A model generated the notes under the pieces. The model saw only the letters and a list, made by a program, of their open reading frames with translations, was not told where the DNA came from and made no database searches. Of a stretch of DNA of 43,866 nt, positions 7,216 to 15,714 are shown piece by piece. The stretch's first letter is position 1, and every line of letters starts with the position of its first letter. Origin of the DNA: DASTBU01 sp035711845 (lineage in GTDB: Bacteria; Acidobacteriota; Vicinamibacteria; Vicinamibacterales; 2-12-FULL-66-21); the NCBI GenBank assembly GCA_035711845.1, contig DASTBU010000136.1, positions 1 through 43,866 on the forward strand, written 5' to 3'. Made by a program: the position numbers and the translations under genes.

Positions 7216-7680
7216 TTACTGCTTCTCGTAAAACGACACCGCGTCGGCCGGCTTCCCTGTCTTGTCAGGCCCCTTGGCAGTCGTCGTCCGCGTCTTGCCA
7301 TCCGCCGAAACGACGATCGTATGAGTCGTCGTCGGTTTTCCCTGGTACTTGTTCACGATCCTTATTGTGCGTGCGTCGACGCGCGTCAGCGCCACGGTGT
7401 CGCCGTACGGATTCTCCCCTTTCACGGGAGCGTCCTTGCCGTCGAAGTTCGCTGTGAATTCCCAGTGATTCTTCGTGCCGTCTGCGCCCACGAGGTCCAC
7501 CATGAACTTGATCCCCTCACCGACCGCCTCGATTGTGGTTGCTCCGCTCTTGAACGGCGCTTTGGATTTGTCGACGTTCAGTTTCCAGGTGCCGACCAGT
7601 GGATCGGTGGACTGAGCGAGAACGATCCCGGTGGATACCCCGATGAGGATGACCGCCGCAAGGAAGCGTTTCGTGGTCAT
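7216..7680 (-). CDS. Small secreted lipocalin-like protein
   Basis: 154 aa with a clear signal peptide (TTKRFLAAVILIGVSTGIVLAQ), then DPLVGTWKLNVDKSK, a pattern typical of small secreted lipocalin-like proteins that are abundant in Acidobacteriota. The remainder is beta-rich with no catalytic motif visible (TTIEAVGEGIKFMVDL, IRIVNKYQGKPTTTHTIVVS). Start ATG at 7680 has GAGAGGG eight bases upstream. It stands alone inside the decayed island and appears intact. Periplasmic or cell-surface location expected; function unknown. Confidence 0.8.
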   Translation of the reverse strand: MTTKRFLAAVILIGVSTGIVLAQSTDPLVGTWKLNVDKSKAPFKSGATTIEAVGEGIKFMVDLVGADGTKNHWEFTANFDGKDAPVKGENPYGDTVALTRVDARTIRIVNKYQGKPTTTHTIVVSADGKTRTTTAKGPDKTGKPADAVSFYEKQ

Positions 7681-8229
7681 GATCTGGACCCTCTCTGTTG
7701 ACGGTTGGCGCGCTGAGAAAAACGATGCAGTCTGGCTCAGCCGCCGCGCGAACGCAACTGCTTTCTGGAATCTCCGGCTTCACAGAGGGGCGGCAAGGTG
7801 CTGGTCCCGAGCGCACGGAGCGTCCACCGCTTCGCGAAGCCGACGGATTATCGGAACGCGTTGCAAGCCATTGCAAACCGGCGGACGAAAACCCGAATAA
7901 AATCCGACGACGCATCGCCTGAATCCGACGATTGCGCAGCACGCGAACTGTTTTCTGCCCAGAAGTGGCCGCGGCGCATCGCCTACGTCCGCTGATCCCA
8001 TTCGACGCTTGAGTTGTTTTGCAACGGCTTGCGAGGTCCCGACAGGCAGCCGGAGCTATAAGAGTTGGTCTCAAAATGAAGGATCGGGGGGAACTTGTGG
8101 GCTGACACCGTGAGCAGATCAGCGTCGATATCCCGCACAGGTCTCGGTCCATGCCCTGAACTGCGTCCACGTGCAGATAGACGTGATCACGAGCAGGATG
8201 GCGCCGGCGGGACGTCTCCGATACTGTGC
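7681..8229. other. Stretch without a supported gene
   Basis: About 550 bp with only short, motif-free open frames. It has two TTGCAA-containing segments (around 7860-7875 and 8013-8020) reminiscent of similar sequence just inside the integrase remnant near 6635-6652, but they are too short to be called a repeat. I see no promoter, tRNA or terminator with confidence. Confidence 0.5.
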
Positions 8230-8430
8230 GCATGGAGTACGTGTCCAGAGTGCCGCGAGCGCCGCTGGAAGGGGCTGATCGACGACCTCTACTTTCGACC
8301 AGGCCCACTTCGGTCACGAGTTCCGGGCGTTCCCGGGCTCACGCCGACCCGGTACGTCGAAGTCCGGCGGCGGTTCCTGCACGAACATTCCGGCCACGTG
8401 CTGCACAGCTCGCCGCTGCCGGCCGATTGA
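8230..8430 (+). pseudogene. AraC-family regulator C-terminal remnant
   Basis: The C-terminal helix-turn-helix of an AraC regulator can be read in two frames: FDQAHFGHEFRAF followed by a shift and GLTPTRYVEVRRRF, ending in LPAD and a TGA at 8428-8430. The N-terminal sensor part is absent. It lies 61 bp upstream of a DHFR-like reductase in the same direction. I recall AraC regulators beside RibD-C reductases elsewhere, so this was probably a regulator of that gene. Non-functional. Confidence 0.65.
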
Positions 8431-8491
8431 TTTCCTACAAGAGCGATAGCTCACAAAACGCTAATCTGACCCTAAAGCAGAGGAGAGCCCC

Positions 8492-9073
8492 ATGGGCAAA
8501 GTCGTCATGTACAGCTCGGTGTCGGTAGACGGCTTCATCGCGGACGAGAACGACCAGCCGGGACCACTGTTCGACTGGTTGCTCAGCGGTGACGTCCCGT
8601 TGGACGAGAGCGGCGAGTTGAAGGTGTCGCAGACGTCCTACGAGTACACCCGGCCGTACTGGGACCAGATCGGGGCGACAATCGTCGGGCGCCACGTCTT
8701 CGACATGACGAACGGCTGGGATGGGAAGCCTCCGGGCGGGGTCGGCCACGTCGTCGTCGTGACTCACCGGGGCAGGCCCGAAGGCTGGCATCCCGAGGCA
8801 CCGTTCTATTTCGTCGACGGCGTCGAGGCAGCCATGGCCAATGCGCAGGAGCTCGCGGGTGACCGCATAGTCGAGGTCGCCGCTGGCGACGTCGGTGGCC
8901 AGGTGCTAGCCGCGGGCCTGATTGACGAGGTGCGCATGGACGTCGTACCCGTCGTGTTCGGGTCCGGCAAGCGCTACTTCGGGTCGGTCCATGCGCAGCA
9001 CCTGTTGGAGGATCCTGACGTGGCGATTCAGGGCAACCGGGTGCTTCACCTGCGCTATCGGGTGCGCCGTTGA
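8492..9073 (+). CDS. Dihydrofolate reductase family (RibD C-terminal) protein
   Basis: 193 aa with the RibD-C/DHFR-like fold pattern: VVMYSSVSVDGFIADEND at the N-terminus, a nucleotide-binding GRHVFDMTNGW region, VVVVTHRG, and the C-terminal DEVRMDVVPVVFGSGKRYFG. Such proteins are NAD(P)H-dependent reductases of unknown substrate, not the essential folate enzyme. Start ATG at 8492 has GAGGAG six bases upstream. It follows an AraC remnant and precedes IS remnants, so it is an intact cargo gene in the decayed island. Confidence 0.88.
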   Translation: MGKVVMYSSVSVDGFIADENDQPGPLFDWLLSGDVPLDESGELKVSQTSYEYTRPYWDQIGATIVGRHVFDMTNGWDGKPPGGVGHVVVVTHRGRPEGWHPEAPFYFVDGVEAAMANAQELAGDRIVEVAAGDVGGQVLAAGLIDEVRMDVVPVVFGSGKRYFGSVHAQHLLEDPDVAIQGNRVLHLRYRVRR

Positions 9074-9074
9074 C

Positions 9075-9270
9075 CGATCTGAGCAGCGGCCAGAGCTGAC
9101 TGACAGTGCCGGTTGCCGGGGGTGGTGGAGTGCGCAAGCGGGCTGCCCGAGCCGTCGACGATCAGATGGTGCTTCGCGCCCGGCTTGCCGCAGTTGACCG
9201 GGCTCGGGCCGTCGTGGCGCCCCCTTTTTCGCCTGCACGTGGCTGGCGTCGATGCAGACTCGGTCCCAGC
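9075..9270 (-). mobile_element. IS5-type transposase fragment
   Basis: Minus-strand reading gives GWDRVCIDASHVQAKKG, then after a frameshift GRHDGPSPVNCGKPGAKHHL followed by IVDGSGSPLAHSTTPGNR, then after another shift VSQLWPLL. This is the DDE core start of an IS5-family transposase (WDRVCIDASHVQAKKGG and GAKHHLIVDGSGIPL are typical). Both ends are missing: it is joined to an IS481-type N-terminus at about 9271 and stops at the end of the DHFR-like gene. No terminal inverted repeat is seen on the left. Confidence 0.75.
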
Positions 9271-9403
9271 CGAGCAGGCGGGCCACGAACGGCAGGCGCT
9301 CGTCCACGGGCTGACACTCCTTCCACGGCATGGCGCCTCCTCAGTGAGGGGCCGAAGTGTCACCCATGTCTCTGGAATCCGGTGTTACCTATGTCTCAGG
9401 AAT
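9271..9403 (-). mobile_element. IS481-type transposase N-terminus with element end
   Basis: The ATG at 9331 has a strong GAGGAGG ribosome site and starts MPWKECQPVDERLPFVARLL, the conserved N-terminus of IS481-family transposases. After residue 20 the frame passes straight into an IS5-type core. Upstream lie two near-copies of an element-end motif, GTGTCACCCATGTCTCTGGA (from about 9357) and GTGTTACCTATGTCTCAGGA (from about 9382), as expected at an IS481-type terminus. The assembled frame is a chance fusion of two insertion-sequence relics. Confidence 0.7.
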
Positions 9404-9406
9404 GAC

Positions 9407-9436
9407 AGCTCACGCGTGCCAACGAGGGCGTGAGCT
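9407..9436. repeat. 9-bp perfect hairpin next to the IS remnant
   Basis: AGCTCACGC (9407-9415) and GCGTGAGCT (9428-9436) are perfect inverted repeats around a 12-nt loop. A second, imperfect pair (CTACGGTTGG / CCACCGTAG) follows to about 9475. No T-run follows, so this is not a typical terminator. It may mark an old element boundary. Confidence 0.5.
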
Positions 9437-9542
9437 ACGGTTGGCAAGCCACGCGCAGGTTGTCCACCGTAGCGCAAAGCGCGAAGATGGACCTTGAGGC
9501 CGTTTTCGATCGGAAACGTCCCGCGATTTGCCCACCGAAGGG

Positions 9543-10115
9543 TCAGGACGCTCCCTTCGCCTGCGCCGCGAGGAGGCTCAGGATCCGGGCGTACCGTTGG
9601 TCGGCCTCCGAGAACGCCTTCATGTACTCGTCCTCGCTGAGCTTCGCCTTCCGCCAATCCCCGTCGAAGGCCAGCTGGCTGCTACCGTTCTCGAACGTAT
9701 CGGCCGCCTGATCGCCATCAGGCCTGGCCACGAGCCCATCGCAGCTCTGATCGATGATGAAGACTTTCGACCCGGCGACCGAGGCCGAGTTGAGGTCGAT
9801 GTAGATATCCCGATAGTTCTTGCTGCTCATCTTCGCAACGAGCAGCGGCGGCGCCGCGTACTTCGCGGATACGACCAGTAGCTGCGCGCCAGGGAAATAG
9901 AGAGCGGCCACGAAGGTGGTGGGATCGGACGGATCGACAGCCGCGATGCTGTCCAGCTTCGCCGCGTCCAACGCGGCCGCCAGTTCCTTGGCAGCCGCGA
10001 CCGACTTGGCTTCCTGGGCCTGGACGGGCGCCAGCATCCCAAACATCAGCGCAACAGAAGCGGCGACGAGAGGTGTCAGCGCAGGGCGGACAGAAAACCG
10101 GAACTTGGGCTTCAT
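9543..10115 (-). CDS. Secreted protein of unknown function
   Basis: 190 aa with a signal peptide (basic KPKFRFSVR, hydrophobic PLVAASVALMFGML, likely cleavage after VQAQ). The mature part has ELAAALDAAKLDSIAAVDPSDP, KYAAPPLLVAKMSSKNYRDI, KVFIIDQSCDGLV and a helical C-terminus (EDEYMKAFSEADQRYARILS). No family is recognised. Start ATG at 10115 was chosen because GAGG lies five bases upstream and the signal peptide begins there; the frame stays open for 13 more codons upstream. It stands alone between the island and the Mla operon. Confidence 0.7.
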   Translation of the reverse strand: MKPKFRFSVRPALTPLVAASVALMFGMLAPVQAQEAKSVAAAKELAAALDAAKLDSIAAVDPSDPTTFVAALYFPGAQLLVVSAKYAAPPLLVAKMSSKNYRDIYIDLNSASVAGSKVFIIDQSCDGLVARPDGDQAADTFENGSSQLAFDGDWRKAKLSEDEYMKAFSEADQRYARILSLLAAQAKGAS

Positions 10116-10271
10116 GGCAACCTCGACAGGGTGAGTAGGGCTCCCTTCTACCACCGTCTCCCATCGAAGGTCAATCCAAGCGGTGTCGGACCCGCCCCCG
10201 ATCGCGAGGACTGGACGCCGGTGGCCTTGTCGGACAGGTCCCTTTGCTGAAGGACAGTTCCGCGCGGAACC

Positions 10272-10697
10272 TTACCCGATGAACAGGGGATCTTCTTCCT
10301 CGGCGTGCCGCCCGTGGCGGGGGCGCATGGTCCGGAAGCCCCTGAGCGCACCCAGAGTCGCCTTCAGGGCGGCCATCACGGCGAGACCCTCGCGCGCCGG
10401 CGTAATGATGGCTTCCTGCACCACCCCGGACGTGTACTCCACGCGTTGCGAGAGCTCGGTCACGAGCCTGTCGACCTTCTGCGCCTGTGCTGTGGCGAGA
10501 GCCGCCGTCCGGGACGCCTCGTCCGCGACGGCGGACGCCTTGGCGATGAGCGGACGGATCTCCTGCTGGACGGTCGTGAGCGTCTGCTGTGCCTGCCGGG
10601 CGATGCGCGCGGCCGCCACGATTGCCCCGATCTGGATCAGGGCCATGATCAGCGTGGCCCCCGCGATGACGGCCAGGAACGTCTCGCTCCAGCTCAC
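10272..10697 (-). CDS. DUF948-like single-pass membrane protein
   Basis: 141 aa. One N-terminal membrane helix (LAVIAGATLIMALIQIGAIVAAA, residues 8-30) followed by a long helical region (QQTLTTVQQEIRPLIAKASA... RTAALATAQAQKVDRLVTELS), the layout of DUF948 proteins that resemble small laminin-type coiled coils. The tail is basic then acidic (RPRHGRHAEEEDPLFIG). The start overlaps the ytxH-like gene by 4 bp (ATGA), and it is the last gene of the uvrB-mla operon. A role at the envelope is likely; specific function unknown. Confidence 0.7.
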   Translation of the reverse strand: MSWSETFLAVIAGATLIMALIQIGAIVAAARIARQAQQTLTTVQQEIRPLIAKASAVADEASRTAALATAQAQKVDRLVTELSQRVEYTSGVVQEAIITPAREGLAVMAALKATLGALRGFRTMRPRHGRHAEEEDPLFIG

Positions 10698-10996
10698 AGG
10701 CTCTCCCCGGGCTCTCGCGGCGGCGTGGCGGTCCCGCCGCGCGCCTGATTGTATGCTTCGCGCCCGCGCTCGACCGCGGAGGAGAACGTATCACGCTGGC
10801 GGTTGACGAACTCGCGCCCCTGGCGGGCGGCATCGGTGGCCCGCTCCCGCCCCTCGCGGGCCTTGTCCCCAAGCTTGCGGCGCATTTCCTCGCCTGTGGA
10901 AGGCGCCATCAGGAGGGCTACCGTGGCGCCGGTAATCGCGCCCAGCACGAACGACACTACGATGGTCCCCGCGGCTCCTGCGTCGTCTCTGGCCAT
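10694..10996 (-). CDS. YtxH-domain membrane protein
   Basis: 100 aa with one membrane helix (TIVVSFVLGAITGATVALLMAPSTG) followed directly by the YtxH pattern (MAPSTGEEMRRKLGDKAREGRERA) and a charged helical tail. GGAG lies six bases before the ATG. It follows mlaD by 11 bp and overlaps the DUF948-like gene by 4 bp. YtxH-like proteins are stress- and envelope-linked; the position after mlaD suggests co-expression with the lipid transporter. Confidence 0.82.
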   Translation of the reverse strand: MARDDAGAAGTIVVSFVLGAITGATVALLMAPSTGEEMRRKLGDKAREGRERATDAARQGREFVNRQRDTFSSAVERGREAYNQARGGTATPPREPGESL

Positions 10997-11007
10997 CTCG
11001 CGCTCCG

Positions 11008-12051
11008 CTAGAAGATGCTGACCCTTACGTTGAGGTACTTGCGTGGATCTTTCCGGATGTCTGCGATGAGCGATCGGAGCTCGTTCGCAGCCGCATTCAT
11101 GTTCTCATATAACTGCCGGTCGTGCAGCAGTTGTCCGGCGGTTCCTTCACCCTTGCTCAGGCCCGCCGCGAGCTGGTCCACACGGCCTGCCAGCGAGTTG
11201 AACCGATCGTAGAGCTCTTTGTCCGTCAGGAGCTTACCGACGGTGTTGTCTCCGGAGTTCAGGCGCGTCGAGACGCGGTCGAAGTTTCCCGCCGCCGACG
11301 TCACCGACTTGGCCAGCGCGTCGTCGTTCAACAGGCGGCCCAGGCTTCCCTCGCCGGCGTTGATGCGCCGGGTCATCTCCTGGAGGTTCTGCAGGGACGC
11401 ATTGAGTCGCTGATACGCGGCGGGATCCCGAATCAGGTGGCCCAGCGTGCCTTTCCCTTCCCGAAGACCCGACGCGACGCCTTCAGCGGCCGCGACGAAG
11501 CCGGTGATCTCCTTGTACAACTCGTCGTCGCTGAACAGCCGGCCGACGGTTCCTTTTCCGGCTCGAATGTCCTGGAGGATCGCCGTCACCTGCGCGAGCG
11601 ATTCGGTCGCGCTGGCCGCCACGTCAGAGATCTGCCCCGTCGCGCGGGTGGACGGGATGAACGCGCCGTCCTCGAGCGGCGTGCCGGAGGCCGAGGGGCT
11701 GATGTCGATCACGGGTTCGCCCAGCAGGCTGAGGGAGCCGATCGAGGCGCGCGACTCGGTCGTGATGCGCGACTGCATGTCGTCGTCGATCTGCAGCGAC
11801 ACCTCGACTTCGGCGCCCGAGAAGAGGATGTCGTCGACCTTGCCGACCTCGACGCCGGCGACGCGGACGACGGCGCCGGACTTGAGCCCCTGCACATTGC
11901 TGAAGCGGGTCTTGAGCTCGTATCGCCCGCCAAAGAGGCCGCCGGCACCGGCTCCGACGGCGACGATCAGCATGGATGCGAGCGCGATCGCCGCGACGGC
12001 GATGATGCCAATCTTGAGTTCCGCCCAGGCGAGTGATCGTGTGCGTGGCAT
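11008..12051 (-). CDS. mlaD: MCE-family lipid-binding protein MlaD
   Basis: Periplasmic substrate-binding part of the Mla phospholipid ABC transporter. One N-terminal membrane anchor (residues 11-39), then an MCE domain (YELKTRFSNVQGLKSGAVVR to about residue 120: VRVAGVEVGKV, SLSLLGEPVIDI). The C-terminal half has five motif repeats beginning with GKGTVG, GKGTLG, GEGSLG, GDNTVG and GEGTAG at residues 165, 199, 233, 267 and 301, a strict 34-residue period, each followed by L-L-x-D. The end DIRKDPRKYL is typical for MlaD-like proteins. 347 aa is longer than E. coli MlaD (183 aa) because of the repeats. It follows mlaF by 20 bp. Confidence 0.93.
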   Translation of the reverse strand: MPRTRSLAWAELKIGIIAVAAIALASMLIVAVGAGAGGLFGGRYELKTRFSNVQGLKSGAVVRVAGVEVGKVDDILFSGAEVEVSLQIDDDMQSRITTESRASIGSLSLLGEPVIDISPSASGTPLEDGAFIPSTRATGQISDVAASATESLAQVTAILQDIRAGKGTVGRLFSDDELYKEITGFVAAAEGVASGLREGKGTLGHLIRDPAAYQRLNASLQNLQEMTRRINAGEGSLGRLLNDDALAKSVTSAAGNFDRVSTRLNSGDNTVGKLLTDKELYDRFNSLAGRVDQLAAGLSKGEGTAGQLLHDRQLYENMNAAANELRSLIADIRKDPRKYLNVRVSIF

Positions 12052-12071
12052 AAGAAAGCTTCTTCAGAGTC

Positions 12072-12929
12072 TCAGGAAAGGAAAGCCTCGATATAGGGAT
12101 CCGCCGTGACCATCTCGCGCAGCTCGGAGGCATTCCCCTCGAAGGCGATTCCGCCGTCCCGCAGCATGATGAACTCTCCCTCGTCCGCCTTGGGACCGGT
12201 GGCGCGCTCGAAGAGGATGTCGTTTCCCTGTCGGACGGCCGTGTGTTCGGCGATGTAGAACGCGTCGCGCAGCTGGTGGGTCACGACGATGGAGCTGACG
12301 CCTTCGAGGTCGCGGAGCTTGATGATCTCCTCGTCCACCGTGAGGGCGGTGATGGGATCGAGGCCCGTGGTCGGCTCGTCGTACAACAGGATTCGCGGCT
12401 TGGCCGCCATGGCGCGGGCGATCGCCACCCGCCGCCGCTGCCCCCCCGACAGCTCCGACGGCATCCTGTCGATGAATTCCCCGAGCCCGATGAACCCCAG
12501 GACTTCCCGCACCCGTTGGTTCGCTTTCTCGATGGGCCAGTGCAGCTCCTCGAACAGCTTGTACCCGACGTTTTGGCGGACCGTCAGCGAGTCGAACAGG
12601 GCGCCCTCCTGGAAGACCATCCCGAGATCCGCGCGCACGGCCATGAGCTGATTCTCCGTCATGTTGTCCACTTGCTCGCCATTGACGAAGATCCGGCCGC
12701 CATCAGGCTTCAGCAACCCGAGGATCAATCGCAGAATCGTGGATTTGCCGGCCCCGCTCGCGCCGAGAAAGACCTTCGTGTGTCCGGTCTGGAGCGTGAA
12801 GCTGATGTTGCTCAGGATCACCTTTTCGTCGAACGCCAGGGACACATGGTCGAACACGATGATCGGGCCGCCGTGTGCCAGCGCTTCCTCGAGCAGGGGC
12901 GGGCGTGGGGTAGGCTGGAGAATCGCCAT
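12072..12929 (-). CDS. mlaF: Mla ABC transporter ATP-binding protein
   Basis: Cytoplasmic ATPase of the phospholipid transporter. Walker A is GASGAGKST at residues 56-64, the signature is ELSGGQRRRVAIARA, Walker B is RILLYDEPTTGLDP, and the switch histidine is in IVVTHQL. The ATG at 12929 overlaps the mlaE stop by one base (TGATG); upstream in-frame codons lie inside mlaE and are not used. 285 aa. Works with MlaE (permease) and MlaD (binding protein) encoded on either side. Confidence 0.96.
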   Translation of the reverse strand: MAILQPTPRPPLLEEALAHGGPIIVFDHVSLAFDEKVILSNISFTLQTGHTKVFLGASGAGKSTILRLILGLLKPDGGRIFVNGEQVDNMTENQLMAVRADLGMVFQEGALFDSLTVRQNVGYKLFEELHWPIEKANQRVREVLGFIGLGEFIDRMPSELSGGQRRRVAIARAMAAKPRILLYDEPTTGLDPITALTVDEEIIKLRDLEGVSSIVVTHQLRDAFYIAEHTAVRQGNDILFERATGPKADEGEFIMLRDGGIAFEGNASELREMVTADPYIEAFLS

Positions 12930-13702
12930 CAGTACATCAGCACGATGAGCAGCTGTGTCACCAGATAGTCCACCGCGATCACGGACACCGAGCTTGCGAC
13001 GACGGCGTTCGTCGTCGAACGACCGACGCCCTGCGTGCCGCCCTGCGTGCGCATCCCCACGTGACAGCCGATGCTCACGATCGTGAACCCGAGGATGAAC
13101 GGCTTGATGAGCCCCATCCACACGTCCTGGATGTAGAGCGCCTGCACCACCGAGTTCCAGTAGACCGAGGATGCGACGCGCAGCAGGAAAACGGTGACGA
13201 CCCAGCCGCCCACCATGCCGACGCTGCTCGCGATGACCGTGAGGACCGGCACCATCACGACGCCGGCGAGGATCCGGGGGAGCACCAGCTTCCGGATGGG
13301 ATCGGTGCCGAGCGCCCGAAGCGCCGCGATCTGATCGGTGACGACCATCGAGCCCAGCTCAGCGGCGATGCCCGAGCCGACCCGGCCGGCGACCATGAGG
13401 CCGGTGAGCACGGGCCCGAGCTCCTTCACGATCGACGCGCTGACGAGCCGCCCCACCATGGACCGCGCGCCGAACTGGTCGAGCGTGAAACCCGACTGCA
13501 GCGCGAGCACCATGCCGGTGAACATCCCGGTGAGGACGACGACGGTCATCGACCCGACGCCGATCGCCTCGAACTGCTCGATGATGTCGCGGTAGTAGTA
13601 CGGACGCGACACCAGCGCGCGGCCAACCTTGCCGACCATGCGGACGTACTCCTGGACCTCCAGGAGCGCCGCTTTCAGCCACTCGACGGACTGGCCCGGC
13701 AC
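12929..13702 (-). CDS. mlaE: Mla ABC transporter permease
   Basis: Inner-membrane permease of the MlaE/DUF140 family, 257 aa with five to six hydrophobic segments. Typical motifs are FTGMVLALQSGFTLDQFGA, VKELGPVLTGLMVAGRVGSG, ELGSMVVTDQIAALRALGTDP and PRILAGVVMVPVLT. The start is GTG at 13702, two bases after the uvrB stop, with GGAAGCAGG upstream, so it is probably coupled to uvrB. Confidence 0.95.
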   Translation of the reverse strand: MPGQSVEWLKAALLEVQEYVRMVGKVGRALVSRPYYYRDIIEQFEAIGVGSMTVVVLTGMFTGMVLALQSGFTLDQFGARSMVGRLVSASIVKELGPVLTGLMVAGRVGSGIAAELGSMVVTDQIAALRALGTDPIRKLVLPRILAGVVMVPVLTVIASSVGMVGGWVVTVFLLRVASSVYWNSVVQALYIQDVWMGLIKPFILGFTIVSIGCHVGMRTQGGTQGVGRSTTNAVVASSVSVIAVDYLVTQLLIVLMY

Positions 13703-13704
13703 GA

Positions 13705-15714
13705 TCAGCGCCTGCTTCCCGCGAGACCCAGTTCGCGGCCGCGCAGCTGTTTGATCCGGTCGCGCAGGGCTGCCGCTTTCTCGAACTCGAGATTGGCGGC
13801 TGCCGCTTTCATCTGGGTCTGAAGCTCCGCAATATGTGCCTCCAGCTCGGCGTACGTGCGGAACTCGTCGCCCTCTTCGGCGGGAACGGTCACATAATCG
13901 CGCTCGTAGACGCTCGTCAGCACCTCGTCGATGCTCTTCACAATCGACGCGGGCGTGATGCCGTGCTGCTGGTTGTATTCTTCCTGGATCGCCCGTCGCC
14001 GTTCGGTCTCGTCGATGGCCTGCCGCATCGAATCGGTCACTCTGTCGGCGTACATGATGGCGCGGCCGTTGACGTTGCGCGCGGCGCGGCCGACCGTCTG
14101 GATGAGCGAGCCGCCCGAGCGGAGAAATCCCTCCTTGTCGGCGTCGAGAATCGCCACGAGCGACACCTCGGGCAGATCCAGCCCCTCGCGCAGCAGGTTG
14201 ATCCCGACCAGCACGTCGAACTCTCCGCGGCGCAGATCCCGCAGGATCTGGATCCGCTCGAGCGTGTCGATGTCGGAGTGCAGGTACCGGACCTTGACGG
14301 CCAGCTCCTGATAGTACTGCGTGAGGTCCTCAGCCATACGTTTGGTCAGCGTCGTGACGAGCACTCGTTCGTGTTGCGCGGCGCGCTCCCGAATCTCGGC
14401 GAGGAGGTCGTCCACCTGGCCGCGGACCGGCCGCACCTCGATCACGGGATCGAGAAGGCCCGTGGGGCGGATGATCTGCTCGACGACGGCACCGCCCGCG
14501 CGGCGCAGCTCGTACGGTCCCGGGGTTGCGCTGACGAAGAGGAGCTGGCCCACGCGCGTCTCCCACTCCTCGAAGTTCAGGGGCCGGTTGTCCAGCGCCG
14601 AGGGCAGGCGAAACCCGTACGCCACGAGGACTTCCTTGCGGGAACGGTCGCCGTGATACATGCCGCGGACCTGGGGCACCGTCTGGTGGCTCTCGTCCAC
14701 GATGGTCAAGGCGTCCGACGGCAGATAGTCGAGCAGCGTGGGGGGCGGCTCGCCTGGCGCCCGCCCGGTGAGGTGCCGTGCGTAGTTCTCGATCCCATGG
14801 CAGTATCCGATCTCCTTGATCATCTCGAGATCGAACATCGTCCGCTGGTGCACGCGGTGGGCTTCGAGAACCTTGCCCTCCGACTCGAGCTGGCCCCGAT
14901 ACCACGCCAGTTCGGCCTTGATGCTCTCCACGGCCTGCTTCGTCCTGTCGCGGGAGGTGACGAAGTGGGTCTTCGGGTAGATCGCGACCTTGTCGTTCCG
15001 GCGAATCGTCTTCCCGGTCAGCGGGTCGAAGCTGACGAGCTCGTCGACTTCATCGCCGAACAGCTCGATTCTGAGCGCCTGATCCTCGTAGGAGGGGTAC
15101 ACCTCCACGATGTCCCCGCGGACACGGAAAACGCCCCGGTTGAACTCGTAGTCATTGCGCTCGTACTGAATCTCGACAAGTTTTCGCAGGATCTGCTCGC
15201 GATCGATCCGCTGACCGCGCTCGAGCGGCAGCATCATCCCGTAGTAGGCCTCCGGCGAGCCCAACCCGTAGATGCACGACACGCTCGCCACGAGGATGAC
15301 GTCGCGCCGTTCGAAGAGCGAGCGGGTCGCGGAAAGCCGCATGCGGTCGATCTCGTCGTTGATCGTCGCTTCTTTCTCGATGTAGGAGTCGGTGCTGGGG
15401 ACGTAGGCTTCGGGCTGGTAGTAGTCGTAATAGCTGACGAAGTATTCGACGGCGTTCTCGGGGAAGAAACGCCGGAACTCCTGATAGAGCTGGGCCGCGA
15501 GCGTCTTGTTGTGCGCCATCACGAGCGTCGGGCGATTCACGCGCGCGATGCACTGGGCCATCGTGAAGGTCTTGCCGGATCCGGTCACCCCGAGGAGGAC
15601 CTGGGCCTTGTCCCCGCGATCGAGCCCCTCGACGAGCTCGTCGATGGCGCGGGCCTGATCGCCGCGCAACTCGAAGTCGCTGACCAGCGTGAAACGGTCG
15701 TATTTGGAGGCCAT
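13705..15714 (-). CDS. uvrB: Excinuclease ABC subunit B
   Basis: Damage-verification helicase-like subunit of nucleotide excision repair. Walker A GVTGSGKT at 42-49, beta-hairpin region FVSYYDYYQPEAYVPSTDSY, DEAD-like TIVDESHQ, helicase motif VGINLLREGLDLPEVSL with QTVGRAARN, and the C-terminal UvrC-binding UVR motif (ELEAHIAELQTQMKAAAANL, then FEKAAALRDRIKQLR). 669 aa from ATG at 15714, the usual length; the frame remains open upstream but MASKYDRFTLVSDFELRGDQ is the family N-terminus. It leads a tight operon into mlaEFD. A -10-like TACGAT lies about 50 bp upstream, with no clear -35. Confidence 0.97.
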   Translation of the reverse strand: MASKYDRFTLVSDFELRGDQARAIDELVEGLDRGDKAQVLLGVTGSGKTFTMAQCIARVNRPTLVMAHNKTLAAQLYQEFRRFFPENAVEYFVSYYDYYQPEAYVPSTDSYIEKEATINDEIDRMRLSATRSLFERRDVILVASVSCIYGLGSPEAYYGMMLPLERGQRIDREQILRKLVEIQYERNDYEFNRGVFRVRGDIVEVYPSYEDQALRIELFGDEVDELVSFDPLTGKTIRRNDKVAIYPKTHFVTSRDRTKQAVESIKAELAWYRGQLESEGKVLEAHRVHQRTMFDLEMIKEIGYCHGIENYARHLTGRAPGEPPPTLLDYLPSDALTIVDESHQTVPQVRGMYHGDRSRKEVLVAYGFRLPSALDNRPLNFEEWETRVGQLLFVSATPGPYELRRAGGAVVEQIIRPTGLLDPVIEVRPVRGQVDDLLAEIRERAAQHERVLVTTLTKRMAEDLTQYYQELAVKVRYLHSDIDTLERIQILRDLRRGEFDVLVGINLLREGLDLPEVSLVAILDADKEGFLRSGGSLIQTVGRAARNVNGRAIMYADRVTDSMRQAIDETERRRAIQEEYNQQHGITPASIVKSIDEVLTSVYERDYVTVPAEEGDEFRTYAELEAHIAELQTQMKAAAANLEFEKAAALRDRIKQLRGRELGLAGSRR

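Noticed and set aside
6475..7701. 408-codon plus-strand open frame covering the tRNA
   Set aside because: It reads through tRNA-Val and the integrase relic in antisense; no domain or start signal.
6477..9540. A complete genomic island with attL and attR
   Set aside because: I could not find a second copy of the tRNA 3' end in the window, so only the tRNA-side boundary is supported.
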